DNA of 64,000 nt from JAUXEH01 sp965533275. Lineage in GTDB: Bacteria > Acidobacteriota > Aminicenantia > Aminicenantales > Aminicenantaceae. The position numbers were made by a program, and so were the translations under genes. Shown here one piece after another: positions 49,953-59,190 of this stretch. The stretch's first letter is position 1, and every line of letters begins with the position of its first letter. The notes beneath the pieces were generated by a model that was given only the letters and a program-made list of their open reading frames with translations, made no database searches and was not told where the DNA came from. The stretch lies in the NCBI GenBank assembly GCA_965533275.1, contig CBESWG010000015.1, positions 1 to 64,000 on the forward strand. The letters are read 5' to 3'.

Positions 49953-50795
49953 TCAGCAGCCCTTGCGGAAGACCGCGCGCCTCACCTTGCGCAGCATGGC
50001 CAGCAAGTCTGGCAAATCATTTATAATCAATGAGTTGGCGCTATCCGACAGGGCCTTAGAGGGACGGTCATGTACCTCCAGGAACAGCCCGTCGGCGCCG
50101 ACCGCGATGGCTGCCCGGGCCACATGCGGGATGAACTCGGCATCCCCGCCGGAGGCCGTTCCCAGGCCTCCCGGGCGCTGGACGCTGTGTGATGCATCGA
50201 CACAGACAGGGAAGCCCCACTCCTTCATGATCGGGACGGACCGCACATCGAAGACGAGGTTGTTGTATCCGAAGGATGTGCCGCGCTCCGTGAGGATGAT
50301 GTTCTCATTGCCCTGACTCAGGACCTTGTCCACGGCGTTCTTCATTTCTTCGGGCGCCAGGAACTGCCCTTTCTTGATGTTGATCGGCTTGCCGGTGGCT
50401 GCCGCGGCCAGCAGCAGGTCGGTCTGCCGGCAGAGGAAGGCCGGGATCTGGATGACATCCAGGACCTCGGCCGCCCTTTCCACCTGACCGGGCTCGTGGA
50501 CATCTGAGAGGACCGGGACCTTCAGCTCTTGCCTGATCTGGCCCAGTATCTTGAGTCCCTCCTCAAGCCCGGGGCCCCGATAGGAATCGATCGAGGAGCG
50601 GTTGGCCTTGTCGTAAGAGGCCTTGAATATGAACGGGACCGATGCGGCGTCACAGATCTGCTTGAGTTCCCCGGCCAGGGCAAAGGCGTGCTCCTCGCTC
50701 TCGATGACGCACGGGCCTGCGATCAGGAAAAAAGTCTGGAATCCGCCGATGCAAAGATCAGGCGTTATCCCGATCTCTCTGGGTACGATGGACAT
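49953..50795 (-). CDS. kdsA: 3-deoxy-8-phosphooctulonate synthase, class II (metal-dependent) signature
   Basis: Condenses arabinose-5-phosphate with phosphoenolpyruvate. The 280-aa TIM barrel shows FLIAGPCVIESEEHAF, FKASYDKANRSSIDSYRGPG, VLSDVHEPGQVE and CVDASHSVQRPGG. The cysteine of GPCVIE is the metal ligand that separates class II enzymes (as in Aquifex) from the metal-free E. coli class, which has asparagine there. The start ATG 50795 has AGGAG 6 bases upstream and lies 38 bases inside the end of pyrG, an unusually long overlap. Confidence 0.95.
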   Translation of the reverse strand: MSIVPREIGITPDLCIGGFQTFFLIAGPCVIESEEHAFALAGELKQICDAASVPFIFKASYDKANRSSIDSYRGPGLEEGLKILGQIRQELKVPVLSDVHEPGQVERAAEVLDVIQIPAFLCRQTDLLLAAAATGKPINIKKGQFLAPEEMKNAVDKVLSQGNENIILTERGTSFGYNNLVFDVRSVPIMKEWGFPVCVDASHSVQRPGGLGTASGGDAEFIPHVARAAIAVGADGLFLEVHDRPSKALSDSANSLIINDLPDLLAMLRKVRRAVFRKGC

Positions 50796-52386
50796 AGCTC
50801 GCTCCTATGAAGGATCTGAAGATCGGATGGGGCTGCAGGGGACGGGACTTAAACTCAGGATGGAACTGGCAGCCGAAGAACCAGGGATGCCCCGCAAGCT
50901 CGATGGTCTCGACCAGCCTGTGTTCCGGATTCTTCCCGGATATAACGAGTCCCGCCTCGGCAAGCCTCTGCTCGAATTCCGGGTTGAATTCGAAGCGGTG
51001 ACGGTGACGCTCGTTGATGCTGAGCCTCCCGTAGATGCGGTGGGCCAGAGTCCCTTTCTCGATGCGGCAAGGATACTGCCCCAGGCGCATGGTCCCTCCC
51101 AGGTCGGTGATGCCCTTGAGCTCCCGCCATTTGAAGAAGATCTTGTGCGGCGTGTTCTTGTCGAACTCCGTGCTGTTTGCGCCTTTTAAGCCCGCGACGT
51201 TGCGGGCGTATTCGATGGTGGCGCACTGCATCCCCAGGCAGATCCCGAAAAACGGGATCTCCTGTGTGCGGCCATAGTTGACAGCCTGGATCTTTCCCTC
51301 GATGCCTCTGACCCCGAATCCGCCCGGGACAAGGATACCATCCGCGTCCTTGAGCACGGCTTTGGCTCCTCTCTTTTCGATCTCCTGGGCCTCCACCCAG
51401 GCGAAATTGACCTTGAGGCTGTGTGCGGTGCCGGCATGGATCAGGGCCTGGTTGAGGCTTATGTAGGAGTCCTGCAGCCCGGTGTACTTGCCCACCAGGG
51501 CGATGGTGACCTCATCCCGGGGGGCCTTCATCCGCTTGACCATGCGCTTCCACTGAGTCAGCTTCCGTGAGTTCACGGGGAGGTTGAGCCGCTTGAGCAC
51601 GATCGTGTCCAGGTTCTCCTGGGCGAAGATCAAGGGGATCTCGTAGATGTTGTCCACATCCTGGGCGGAGATCACCGCTTCCAGGGGGACGTTTGTGAAG
51701 AGGGAGATCTTGGACTTGAGCCCCTTGTCCACGGAACGGTCCGAACGACAGAGGATGATGTCCGGCTGGATACCGATGGAGCGCAGCTCCTTGACGCTGT
51801 GCTGAGTGGGCTTGGTCTTGAGCTCCCCAGAGGTCTTCATGAACGGGACCAGTGTCAGGTGTATGAACAGCGTGTTTTCGGTCCCCAGCTCCAACCGCAT
51901 CTGTCGAGTGGCTTCCAGGAAGGGCAGGCCCTCGATGTCGCCCACGGTGCCGCCGATCTCGATGATGACGATGTCGTTTTCCTCGGAGGCGGCCCGGAAG
52001 GCGGCCTTGATCTCGTCTGTCAGATGGGGGATGACCTGCACGGTCTTTCCCAGGTATCCACCTTCACGCTCCTTCTTCAGGACCGACTCATAGATCTTGC
52101 CCGCGGTCCAGTTGTGGGCCTGAGAAGTGCGGGTGGAGGTAAAGCGTTCGTAGTGGCCGAGATCGAGGTCGGTCTCTGCCCCATCGTCCGTCACATAGAC
52201 CTCACCGTGCTGGAAGGGACTCATGGTCCCCGGGTCGATGTTGAGATAGGGATCGAATTTTTTGATGGTGATCTTGTAGCCATGGCTCTCGAGGAGCCGG
52301 CCGATCGACGCTGCGGCGATCCCCTTGCCCAGCGCGGACAGCACGCCGCCCGTCACGAAGATGTACTTGGTCGTCGGAGTCATCAT
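50758..52386 (-). CDS. pyrG: CTP synthase
   Basis: Aminates UTP to CTP using glutamine. Residues 1-270 form the synthase domain (IFVTGGVLSALGKGIAAASI, DPYLNIDPGTMSPFQHGEVY), and residues 290-542 form the class I glutamine amidotransferase domain (FFGICLGMQCATIEYARN with the catalytic cysteine, and a C-terminal HPWFFGCQFHPEFKSRP). Length 542 aa is normal. It sits between kdsB and kdsA, so the CTP needed for CMP-Kdo is made from the same transcript. Its 3' end overlaps kdsA. Confidence 0.97.
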   Translation of the reverse strand: MMTPTTKYIFVTGGVLSALGKGIAAASIGRLLESHGYKITIKKFDPYLNIDPGTMSPFQHGEVYVTDDGAETDLDLGHYERFTSTRTSQAHNWTAGKIYESVLKKEREGGYLGKTVQVIPHLTDEIKAAFRAASEENDIVIIEIGGTVGDIEGLPFLEATRQMRLELGTENTLFIHLTLVPFMKTSGELKTKPTQHSVKELRSIGIQPDIILCRSDRSVDKGLKSKISLFTNVPLEAVISAQDVDNIYEIPLIFAQENLDTIVLKRLNLPVNSRKLTQWKRMVKRMKAPRDEVTIALVGKYTGLQDSYISLNQALIHAGTAHSLKVNFAWVEAQEIEKRGAKAVLKDADGILVPGGFGVRGIEGKIQAVNYGRTQEIPFFGICLGMQCATIEYARNVAGLKGANSTEFDKNTPHKIFFKWRELKGITDLGGTMRLGQYPCRIEKGTLAHRIYGRLSINERHRHRFEFNPEFEQRLAEAGLVISGKNPEHRLVETIELAGHPWFFGCQFHPEFKSRPLQPHPIFRSFIGASYVHRTQRDRDNA

Positions 52387-52394
52387 TCTATTTG

Positions 52395-53114
52395 TTATCC
52401 GCTTTCTCTCAATCGTTCTTCGACCTTGATTATATCCTCCGGCGTATCCACACTCAAGGAGGAATGCTGAGTTTCCAGCACCTTGATCCGGAATCCATGT
52501 TCCAGGGCCCGGAGCTGCTCCAGTTTCTCGACCTCCTCGAGCCTGGATGCCGGAAGTCCAGCGAACGTCTGTAAAAATTCTTTCTGATATCCATAGATCC
52601 CGATGTGCTCATAGAAATATTCCCTGGCCTGGTGCGGCAGGGGGGAGCGCGAGAAATACAGAGCGAATCCCTCGGCATCTCTCACCAGCTTGACGACATT
52701 GGGATCGGCGATCCGGGAAAGGTCGGCTTCGCGGCGGGCCAGGGTTGCCATAGGCACGGATTCGTCCTGGAGGGCCTCTATCAGGGCATCGATGGCCTCC
52801 CCCCTCACCAGGGGCTCGTCCCCCTGGATGTTAATCACGATGGGGAGGTCATGCCGGGCCGCAGCCTCGGCCGCACGTTCCGTGCCAGAGGTGTGGTCCG
52901 GAGAGGTCAGGCAGGCCTCGGCGCCGAATGCGCGTGCCGCCTTCAGGATCCGCTCGTCATCCGTGGCCACGACCAGCCGCTTGAGGCGTGTGGCCCGGCG
53001 TGCTCCTTCATAGACCCACTGCAGCATGGGCCGCCCCAAAATAGGGGCCAGGGGCTTCCCTGGGAACCGCTGAGCGCTGAAGCGGGCCGGGATGACCCCC
53101 AGGGCCTCCCTCAA
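52395..53114 (-). CDS. kdsB: CMP-Kdo synthetase (3-deoxy-manno-octulosonate cytidylyltransferase)
   Basis: Activates Kdo with CTP for transfer to lipid A. The 239-aa protein shows VIPARFSAQRFPGKPLAPIL, VVATDDERILKAA, TERAAEAA and NIQGDEPLV, all typical of KdsB. The start is TTG 53114, overlapping the bactofilin stop by 4 bases (TTGA), which suggests translational coupling; no ATG fits the family N-terminus. The gene joins the Kdo route to the segregation genes upstream. Confidence 0.94.
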   Translation of the reverse strand: MREALGVIPARFSAQRFPGKPLAPILGRPMLQWVYEGARRATRLKRLVVATDDERILKAARAFGAEACLTSPDHTSGTERAAEAAARHDLPIVINIQGDEPLVRGEAIDALIEALQDESVPMATLARREADLSRIADPNVVKLVRDAEGFALYFSRSPLPHQAREYFYEHIGIYGYQKEFLQTFAGLPASRLEEVEKLEQLRALEHGFRIKVLETQHSSLSVDTPEDIIKVEERLRESG

Positions 53115-53527
53115 GCCTCCGTCCTTGGTCCGGGGATCTGAGGGACCTCCGGCTTTTTGGCCGGCTCTGACTGAGGCATTTTGTCCGTGGTTTGACAGTT
53201 GGCCTCCAGGAAGGCTCCCTCTTCGATGACGAGTTTGGGGGATATGATCGTGCCAGTGACTCGCCCCGAGGAGTGGATCTCCACCTTGCTGCGGGCATGG
53301 AGGCTGCCCTTGAGTTGACCGTCGATGATGGCGTGGCCGATCTCGACATCCGCCTCAACTTTTCCGTTCGGGCCGACGATCAGGATGGAATCGGACTTGA
53401 TCGTGCCCTTGAAATGCCCGTCCACACGGAAGGATCCCTTGAAGTTCAGGTCTCCCTTGAAGTGTGTGTCCTTGTCGAAAAATCCTGTAATCTTTGTATC
53501 GTCCATTTCTCTCCTCTTTTCCTTCAT
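53111..53527 (-). CDS. Bactofilin
   Basis: Cytoskeletal protein of 138 aa that forms non-polar filaments, often at the inner membrane. The bactofilin core (about 20-105) is a run of short beta strands with the pattern FKGSFRVDGHFKGTIKSDSI and VEIHSSGRVTGTI, followed by a proline-rich tail. ATG 53527 overlaps the parB stop (ATGA) and has GGAG 7 bases upstream; an internal ATG (53506) also has a good site. In Myxococcus, bactofilins organise ParAB, so the neighbourhood to parB is meaningful. It could also guide envelope enzymes encoded nearby. Confidence 0.92.
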   Translation of the reverse strand: MKEKRREMDDTKITGFFDKDTHFKGDLNFKGSFRVDGHFKGTIKSDSILIVGPNGKVEADVEIGHAIIDGQLKGSLHARSKVEIHSSGRVTGTIISPKLVIEEGAFLEANCQTTDKMPQSEPAKKPEVPQIPGPRTEA

Positions 53528-54372
53528 GAGTTGGCTCCTTTGAGGGTCTCATAGATGCGGTTGAGATCGTCCAGCGAGAAATAGTGGATCCGGATCACTC
53601 CTTTCTCTGGTTTGCCGGCGATCGAGACCTTTGTGCCAAGGATTTTTAAGAGCTCCTCCTGGACCGCATGGAGGTCTGGATCCAGGGCGGGGCCACCCTT
53701 CTCGAGCGGGGCGGCCTTCAGCTTCTGTATGAGCTTCTCCACGTTCCGGACCGACAGCCCCTTGTTCACGACCTGGCGGGCGCACTGCAGCTGTATCTCC
53801 GGATCTTCCAGGGTGATCAGGGCCCGCGCATGGCCCATGGAGAGGCCTTCAGTTATGATCATCTCCTTGATCTCCGGTGGGAGCTTCAGCAGCCGCATGT
53901 AGTTGGTCACCGAGGTCCGGTCCTTGCCCACCTTATCCGCGATCTGCTGTTGGGTCAGCATCAGGTCGTCTGACATCTTCTGATAGGCCTCGGCGATCTC
54001 CACGGGATTGAGGTCCTCCCGCTGCAGGTTCTCGATCAGGGAGGCCTCGAACTGCTGGACCTCCGATAAATTCCGGATGAGGACGGGAACCTTGGTGAGG
54101 CCCGCCTGCTGGGCCGCGCGCCAGCGCCGTTCCCCCACGATGATCTTGTAGTGGTTTTCCTCGGGCACCACGACGATCGGCTGGAGGATCCCCGTCTCCC
54201 GGAGGGAAAGGGCCAGTTCCTGCAGTGCCTTGGGATCGAAGTGGGACCGGGGTTGGGCGGGATTGGGCTTGAGCCGCTCTATGTCCAGCTCTGCGAAGCG
54301 TTCTTCCTTGAGGATCCCGTAGTCTTCGGGCAGGAAGGCTTCCAGTCCTTTGCCTAGTGCTTTTTTTTTCAT
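53524..54372 (-). CDS. parB: Chromosome partitioning protein ParB
   Basis: CTP-dependent DNA clamp that loads at parS and drives origin segregation. The 282-aa protein has an N-terminal ParA-stimulating peptide (KKKALGKGLEAFLP), the ParB/Srx CTPase domain (GERRWRAAQQAGLTKVPVLI), an HTH domain (MLTQQQIADKVGKDRTSVTN) and a C-terminal dimer domain. It overlaps parA by 4 bases. Its binding site, a perfect parS, lies just upstream of parA, within 1 kb of parB. Confidence 0.97.
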   Translation of the reverse strand: MKKKALGKGLEAFLPEDYGILKEERFAELDIERLKPNPAQPRSHFDPKALQELALSLRETGILQPIVVVPEENHYKIIVGERRWRAAQQAGLTKVPVLIRNLSEVQQFEASLIENLQREDLNPVEIAEAYQKMSDDLMLTQQQIADKVGKDRTSVTNYMRLLKLPPEIKEMIITEGLSMGHARALITLEDPEIQLQCARQVVNKGLSVRNVEKLIQKLKAAPLEKGGPALDPDLHAVQEELLKILGTKVSIAGKPEKGVIRIHYFSLDDLNRIYETLKGANS

Positions 54373-55124
54373 CGTTGCAGCAGCTCCGTTGCGAGGTTGA
54401 GGTACGCCTGGGCGCCCTTGGATCGGATGTCATAGAGCAGGGCGGGCTTGCCGAAACTGGGCGCCTCGGCCAGCCTGACGGTACGGGGCACGACGACCTC
54501 GAACACGATCCCGCTCAGGGAATTTCTGATCTCCTCGGCCACCTGCTTTGCCAGGTTGGTCCGGTCGTCGTACATGGTCAGCACGATCCCCTCGATAACC
54601 AGGGAAGGATTCAAGTAGGATCGTACTTTGTCCAGCGTGGTGAACAGGTCCGGCATGCCCTCCATGCAGAAGAATTCGGTCTGGACCGGAATGAGGATGG
54701 AATCGGCAGCCGTCAGGGCATTTATCGTGAGATAACCCAGAGACGGGGGGCAGTCGATGAGGATGTAGTGGAACTTGGAGCGAATGCCCTCGAGGATCTC
54801 TTTCAGGCGGGTTTCTCTGGATTCCAGGTCGTGAGCCTCGGCTTCGAAGCCCGCCAGCTCACGGGAGCTGGCACAGACGTAGAAGTTGTCCAGCTCGGTG
54901 GGCTGGATGAGACCCATGAGGGGCTGGCCGTTCATGAGTGCGGAGTAAATCCCCTTCCCTGGGGCCTTTTCCAACCCCAGGCCTGCCGTGGCCATGCCCT
55001 GCGGATCGAAATCGACCAACAGAACCCGTTTGTTGTTCAAGGCCAGGGAGGCCCCCAGGTTAACGGCCGTGGTGGTCTTGCCCACGCCGCCCTTCTGGTT
55101 GGCTACAGCGATGATCCTGTTCAT
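54369..55124 (-). CDS. parA: Chromosome partitioning ATPase ParA (Soj)
   Basis: Walker-type ATPase that moves ParB-parS complexes. The deviant Walker A motif is ANQKGGVGKTTTAVNLG, Walker A' gives VLLVDFDPQG, and Walker B is ILIDCPPSLG. ATG 55124 (251 aa) is chosen because the family N-terminus MNRIIAVANQKGGVGK starts there. An open frame 13 codons further upstream (55163) would translate the parS site and lacks family similarity. It follows mnmG; the usual rsmG (gidB) between them is missing. Confidence 0.95.
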   Translation of the reverse strand: MNRIIAVANQKGGVGKTTTAVNLGASLALNNKRVLLVDFDPQGMATAGLGLEKAPGKGIYSALMNGQPLMGLIQPTELDNFYVCASSRELAGFEAEAHDLESRETRLKEILEGIRSKFHYILIDCPPSLGYLTINALTAADSILIPVQTEFFCMEGMPDLFTTLDKVRSYLNPSLVIEGIVLTMYDDRTNLAKQVAEEIRNSLSGIVFEVVVPRTVRLAEAPSFGKPALLYDIRSKGAQAYLNLATELLQR

Positions 55125-55142
55125 TATGCAAGCTTTTTCCGA

Positions 55143-55158
55143 TGTTCCACGTGAAACA
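55143..55158. other. parS centromere site
   Basis: TGTTCCACGTGAAACA is identical to the Bacillus subtilis parS site and matches the bacterial consensus. It lies 18 bases upstream of parA, so ParB spreading from it could also repress the parAB genes. It places this region close to the replication origin. Confidence 0.95.
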
Positions 55159-55199
55159 AACACCGTGTTAGTCGTTCAAGTCTATATTTGTACCATAGT

Positions 55200-57074
55200 T
55201 CAGGGCTGATTTGTACCGTGTATTTGCTTTTTCTCCGAGGCGGACGGCTTGGAAAGCAGCTTGAGATAGATGTGGAGGTTGATCAGGGCGGCCGGCGTCA
55301 TCCCAGGGACCCGCTTCGCCTCTCCCAGGGTGGAGGGGGCGGTTTTCTCCAGTTTTTCGACGACTTCCGAGGTCAGGCCCGGGACTTTTTTAAAGTTCAG
55401 ACGGGGCGGGATCTTTACGCCGTCGACCTTGGCGATCCTTGCGATCTCCTTGGCCTGCTTCTTGAGGTATCCCTCGTATTTGACCTCGGATTCGATATGG
55501 CGGACCTCTTCGTCGGTTGGCTCCAGGGGAAGGGGCGCCAGTTTGGATATGGATGCGAGTGAAATCCCCGGCTTCTTGAGCCGCTCCTTGAGCGCGACCT
55601 TCCCGCCCTTTTCATCCGGGCCGGCCTTTTCTGTCTCGAGAAACGCCATCACTTTCTGTGTCCTCTCCTGCTTCCGGCGGAATTCCTCATACTCCTCTTG
55701 ACCTATAAGCCCGAGACGATGCCCGTATTCCGTCAACCTCCGGTCGGCATTGTCGATCCTCAGCTGCAGCCGGTATTCGGCCCGGGATGTGAACAGCCGA
55801 TAGGGCTCTTCCACGCCCTTCGTGATCAGGTCATCGATCATGACGCCGATGTAGGCCTCATGCCGCCCAAGGGCCAGGGGGGGCAGGTTCTTGTGTTTGA
55901 GCCCTGCATTGATACCGGCCATAAGCCCCTGCGCGGCGGCCTCCTCATACCCGGAGGTGCCGTTGATCTGTCCGGCCAGATAGAGGCCCCTGATACTCCG
56001 GGTTTCGAGCGTGGACTGCAGCCCCGTGGGGAGCACGGCATCGTATTCGATGGCGTAGGCGGGCCGGAGGATCCGGGCGTCCTCCAGGCCTGGGATCGTC
56101 TTGAGCATCGCTTTCTGGGCCTCCAGGGGCAGGGATGAGGAGATGCCGTTGACGTAGACCTCCTCGGTTTCCAGGCCCTCGGGCTCCAGAAAGATCTGGT
56201 GCCGCTTGTGATGGGGGAACTGCACGACCTTGACCTCGATCGAGGGGCAGTAGCGCGGTCCGACTCCTGATATCCGGCCCCCGTAGAGTGCGGATCTCTC
56301 CAGGTTGTCCCTTATGACTGCGTGGGTTTGGGGAGTGGTGTATCCAACATGGCTTACAACACGGTTTTCCAGGCGGGTTTTGGTACGGAAGGAGAATGGG
56401 ACCGGCACTTCGTCACCTGGCTGGGGCGAAAATTGTGTCCAATCGATGGTTTCGCGGTGCAGGCGCATGGGCGTGCCCGTCTTGAGCCGGAACACAGGCA
56501 TCTTGAGCTCCTGCAGTTGGGCGGCCAGATGCGTTGAAGCGGGCTCGTCGGCCCGTCCTGCCGCGTAGCTCTCCAATCCGATGTGGATCAGTCCGTTCAG
56601 GAAGGTGCCCGGAGTGAGGACTACGGATTCGGCGTGGATGCGGAGGCCGTCCAGGAGCTCCACCCCGGTGGCCCTCCCGTCTTCGAGCAGCAGACGGGCC
56701 ACGGTCCCCTCGATCAGCATGAGATCCCGAGCCTGCTCCAGCCGGAGGCGTACGGCCCTGCGGTATCGGGCCTTGTCCGATTGGGCCCTGGGGGCCTGCA
56801 CGGCACCGCCCCGGCTGCGGTTGAGGAGGCGGAACTGGATCCCGGTCTCGTCCGCGACCAGGCCCATGATGCCTCCCAGGGCATCGATCTCCCGGACCAG
56901 GTGGCCCTTGGCCAGGCCCCCGATGGCCGGATTGCATGACATCTGGGCGATGTTCTCGAGAGAGATCGTGATCAGGCCGGTGCTGAGGCCCATGCGGCTG
57001 GTGGCGTGAGCCGCCTCGCAGCCCGCATGTCCGGCCCCGATGACCAGGACGTCGAAGCTGGATTCTCCGCTCAT
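55200..57074 (-). CDS. mnmG: tRNA uridine-5-carboxymethylaminomethyl modification protein MnmG (GidA)
   Basis: FAD-dependent partner of MnmE in modifying U34 of several tRNAs. The 624-aa protein has the dinucleotide motif FDVLVIGAGHAGCEAAHAT, the family signatures MSCNPAIGGLAKGHLVREID and GPRYCPSIEVKVVQFPHHK-type stretch, an insertion with conserved cysteine (GVGPRYCPS), and the helical C-terminal domain. It follows mnmE by 6 bases, so both partners are made from one transcript. Confidence 0.97.
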   Translation of the reverse strand: MSGESSFDVLVIGAGHAGCEAAHATSRMGLSTGLITISLENIAQMSCNPAIGGLAKGHLVREIDALGGIMGLVADETGIQFRLLNRSRGGAVQAPRAQSDKARYRRAVRLRLEQARDLMLIEGTVARLLLEDGRATGVELLDGLRIHAESVVLTPGTFLNGLIHIGLESYAAGRADEPASTHLAAQLQELKMPVFRLKTGTPMRLHRETIDWTQFSPQPGDEVPVPFSFRTKTRLENRVVSHVGYTTPQTHAVIRDNLERSALYGGRISGVGPRYCPSIEVKVVQFPHHKRHQIFLEPEGLETEEVYVNGISSSLPLEAQKAMLKTIPGLEDARILRPAYAIEYDAVLPTGLQSTLETRSIRGLYLAGQINGTSGYEEAAAQGLMAGINAGLKHKNLPPLALGRHEAYIGVMIDDLITKGVEEPYRLFTSRAEYRLQLRIDNADRRLTEYGHRLGLIGQEEYEEFRRKQERTQKVMAFLETEKAGPDEKGGKVALKERLKKPGISLASISKLAPLPLEPTDEEVRHIESEVKYEGYLKKQAKEIARIAKVDGVKIPPRLNFKKVPGLTSEVVEKLEKTAPSTLGEAKRVPGMTPAALINLHIYLKLLSKPSASEKKQIHGTNQP

Positions 57075-57080
57075 GGTCGT

Positions 57081-58451
57081 CTATTTCCCTACACAGAATC
57101 GGCCGAAGATATCATCCAGGATGTCGTCAGCGCGGATCTCACCGGTCAGCTCCCCGATCAGGGAGAGGGCCGGGCGTATCTCCTCGGCCAGGAGCTCCTC
57201 GGAGTGCCCCTCCTCCAGGACCCTCATGGCGGAGGCGAGAGCGTCCCGGATCTCTTCGAGGATCAGCTTCTGACGGAGGTGCAGGATGACCTCTTCTCCC
57301 TCGATATTACCGTCGGGCACGAATAGGCCGTGGATCTTCTGCTTGAGCTCCGTGAGGTGGGTTCCCTTCAAAGCCGAGATCTCCAACTGGGGCAGGCCTC
57401 CGGCGGCTTCCGTGATCCTTTCGGCCCCGATCTTGCGGGGCAGGTCGATCTTGTTCAAGAGGATGAGTGTCTTCTTGTCCCTGAATTTCCGGATCAGGGC
57501 CAGGTCGTCCCGGTTCTCGGCACGGGAGGCATCGAGGAGCAGCAGGATGCCGTCGGCTCGGGTGGCCAGCTCCTTGCCTCTCCGGATGCCCTCCTTTTCG
57601 ACAGGCTCTGCTGCAGCATCCAGGCCGGCTGTGTCCACCAGCGTGAATACGGAGTCCTCGATCATCATCTGTTCGCGGATGTAGTCGCGGGTGGTTCCGG
57701 GGAAGGGCGTGACGATGGACCGATCGTGATCCAGGAGCAGGTTGAAGAGCGTGGATTTTCCGGAATTCGTGCGCCCCGTGACCGCCAGAACGATCCCCTC
57801 ACGAAAGGCCTTGCCCAGGTCATAGCTCTGGACGAGCCCGGAGACGGCTTCCAGCGACTTCCGGAGCGTACGTGTGATGACCTTGGGCGATATGCGAAGC
57901 CCCTCGTCCGGGAACTCGATACCGGCCTCAACCTGGGACAGGAGGTGGATGATGCGCCCCCGCAGCTCGTCGATGCGGCGGGACAGGCTGCCGTCCAGCT
58001 GTCGGCAGGATATCTTGGCCTGGTTCAGGGAGGACGCCTGGATCAGGTCGTTGACGGCTTCGGCCTGGAGGATGTCGATCCGTCCCCCGACGAGGCCCCT
58101 GAGGGTGAACTCTCCCGGATGGGCATGGCGAGCCCCGGCGGCGATGCCGAGCCTCACGATCTCTTTCAGGAGGACCGGGCTGCCATGTGTGCTCAGCTCT
58201 ACCACGTCCTCGGTGGTATAGGAACGGGGGGACGGGTAAAAGGTGAGCATGGCCTCTTCGAAAGGTTCCCCTGTCTCCGGATCGAAGATATGCCCCAGGA
58301 TCGGCTGTCGAGCGGGGGTCTTGTGGCGGCGGGTCCTGGGTTTGAAGATCTCCAGCGTGATCTCGAGCGCCCGGACGCCGCTCAAGCGGACCACTCCAAG
58401 GCCCCCGTAGCCCAACGGCGTGGAGACGGCGATGATGGTGTCTTCGAGCAT
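57081..58451 (-). CDS. mnmE: tRNA modification GTPase MnmE (TrmE)
   Basis: Works with MnmG on wobble uridine. The 456-aa protein has the N-terminal formyl-THF-binding domain (STPLGYGGLGVVRLSG), a helical domain, the G domain (GRTNSGKSTLFNLLL for G1, VDTAGLDAA for G3, LNKIDL for G4) and the C-terminal cysteine motif FCVGK. ATG 58451 fits the family N-terminus; a TTG 27 bases upstream is the alternative, and neither has an ideal ribosome site. The gap to jag is about 90 bases. Confidence 0.96.
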   Translation of the reverse strand: MLEDTIIAVSTPLGYGGLGVVRLSGVRALEITLEIFKPRTRRHKTPARQPILGHIFDPETGEPFEEAMLTFYPSPRSYTTEDVVELSTHGSPVLLKEIVRLGIAAGARHAHPGEFTLRGLVGGRIDILQAEAVNDLIQASSLNQAKISCRQLDGSLSRRIDELRGRIIHLLSQVEAGIEFPDEGLRISPKVITRTLRKSLEAVSGLVQSYDLGKAFREGIVLAVTGRTNSGKSTLFNLLLDHDRSIVTPFPGTTRDYIREQMMIEDSVFTLVDTAGLDAAAEPVEKEGIRRGKELATRADGILLLLDASRAENRDDLALIRKFRDKKTLILLNKIDLPRKIGAERITEAAGGLPQLEISALKGTHLTELKQKIHGLFVPDGNIEGEEVILHLRQKLILEEIRDALASAMRVLEEGHSEELLAEEIRPALSLIGELTGEIRADDILDDIFGRFCVGK

Positions 58452-58542
58452 CCCTCTCTCGACCTGCTGTCGAAACAATGTAAGCTATTGATAATAAAAT
58501 AAATATGACAGAGGGCCGGCTGTCCTGATACGGACAGGGGCC

Positions 58543-59190
58543 TCAGGAATAGGATCTCTGCTTAGGGCGTCCTTTGCTGGGATAGACCTTGACCTTTTTG
58601 AGGAATCCCTCGCCGATGCTCTCTGTGGAAATGCCCTGGATCTGGTTGACGGTGATGTGGACCAGGCGGCGTTCGTAGGGATTCATGGGATCCAGCGTCT
58701 CTTTCCGGCCGGACTCGCGCACCCGTTTCGCCACATTCTGGACATAGTCTTTGAGCTCTCGTTCCTTGCGCCTGCGGAAGAAATCGCAGTCGGTCTGGAC
58801 CTTCTGGGGAGACACCTTGTTCAGGATGTGCTGGAAAGCCAGGAGCAGGGCTCCGTCTTTCTGGAGGAGGAGGCCCTTGTCTCGGCCTTCGAATATGATG
58901 AATAGGATGTCATGGTTCTTTTTGGTGTGATACTTGAGATCCAGGGGATACTGCTTCAGAAGCTCATCCAGGAACTTGGTGGCGGGTTCTGAATCCTTGG
59001 TGGTCTTGGGCCAGGCCCGGATCACGATCTCCTTGGTCTTGATGCCAAAGAGCTTGGTCTTTTCTGCGACGATCTCATAGTTGAACTGGGTCCTGGTGAT
59101 CTTCAGGACGTGTTCGGCCAGGCTGATGACATCTTCCAGGTTGCGGCCCTTAAATTCCTGTTTATCGTCATTTTTTTCTTGGTTTTCCAT
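58543..59190 (-). CDS. jag: Jag/KhpB RNA-binding protein
   Basis: Protein of 215 aa with the three-part Jag layout: a Jag-N domain (about 12-62, FKGRNLEDVISLAEHVL), a KH domain (about 85-150) and an R3H domain (about 150-215, MNPYERRLVHITVNQIQGIS, with the Arg and His retained). It binds RNA and, with KhpA, affects cell-wall and division genes in Gram-positive bacteria. It lies downstream of yidC and its start overlaps the yidC end by 23 bases, the usual yidC-jag order. Confidence 0.93.
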   Translation of the reverse strand: MENQEKNDDKQEFKGRNLEDVISLAEHVLKITRTQFNYEIVAEKTKLFGIKTKEIVIRAWPKTTKDSEPATKFLDELLKQYPLDLKYHTKKNHDILFIIFEGRDKGLLLQKDGALLLAFQHILNKVSPQKVQTDCDFFRRRKERELKDYVQNVAKRVRESGRKETLDPMNPYERRLVHITVNQIQGISTESIGEGFLKKVKVYPSKGRPKQRSYS

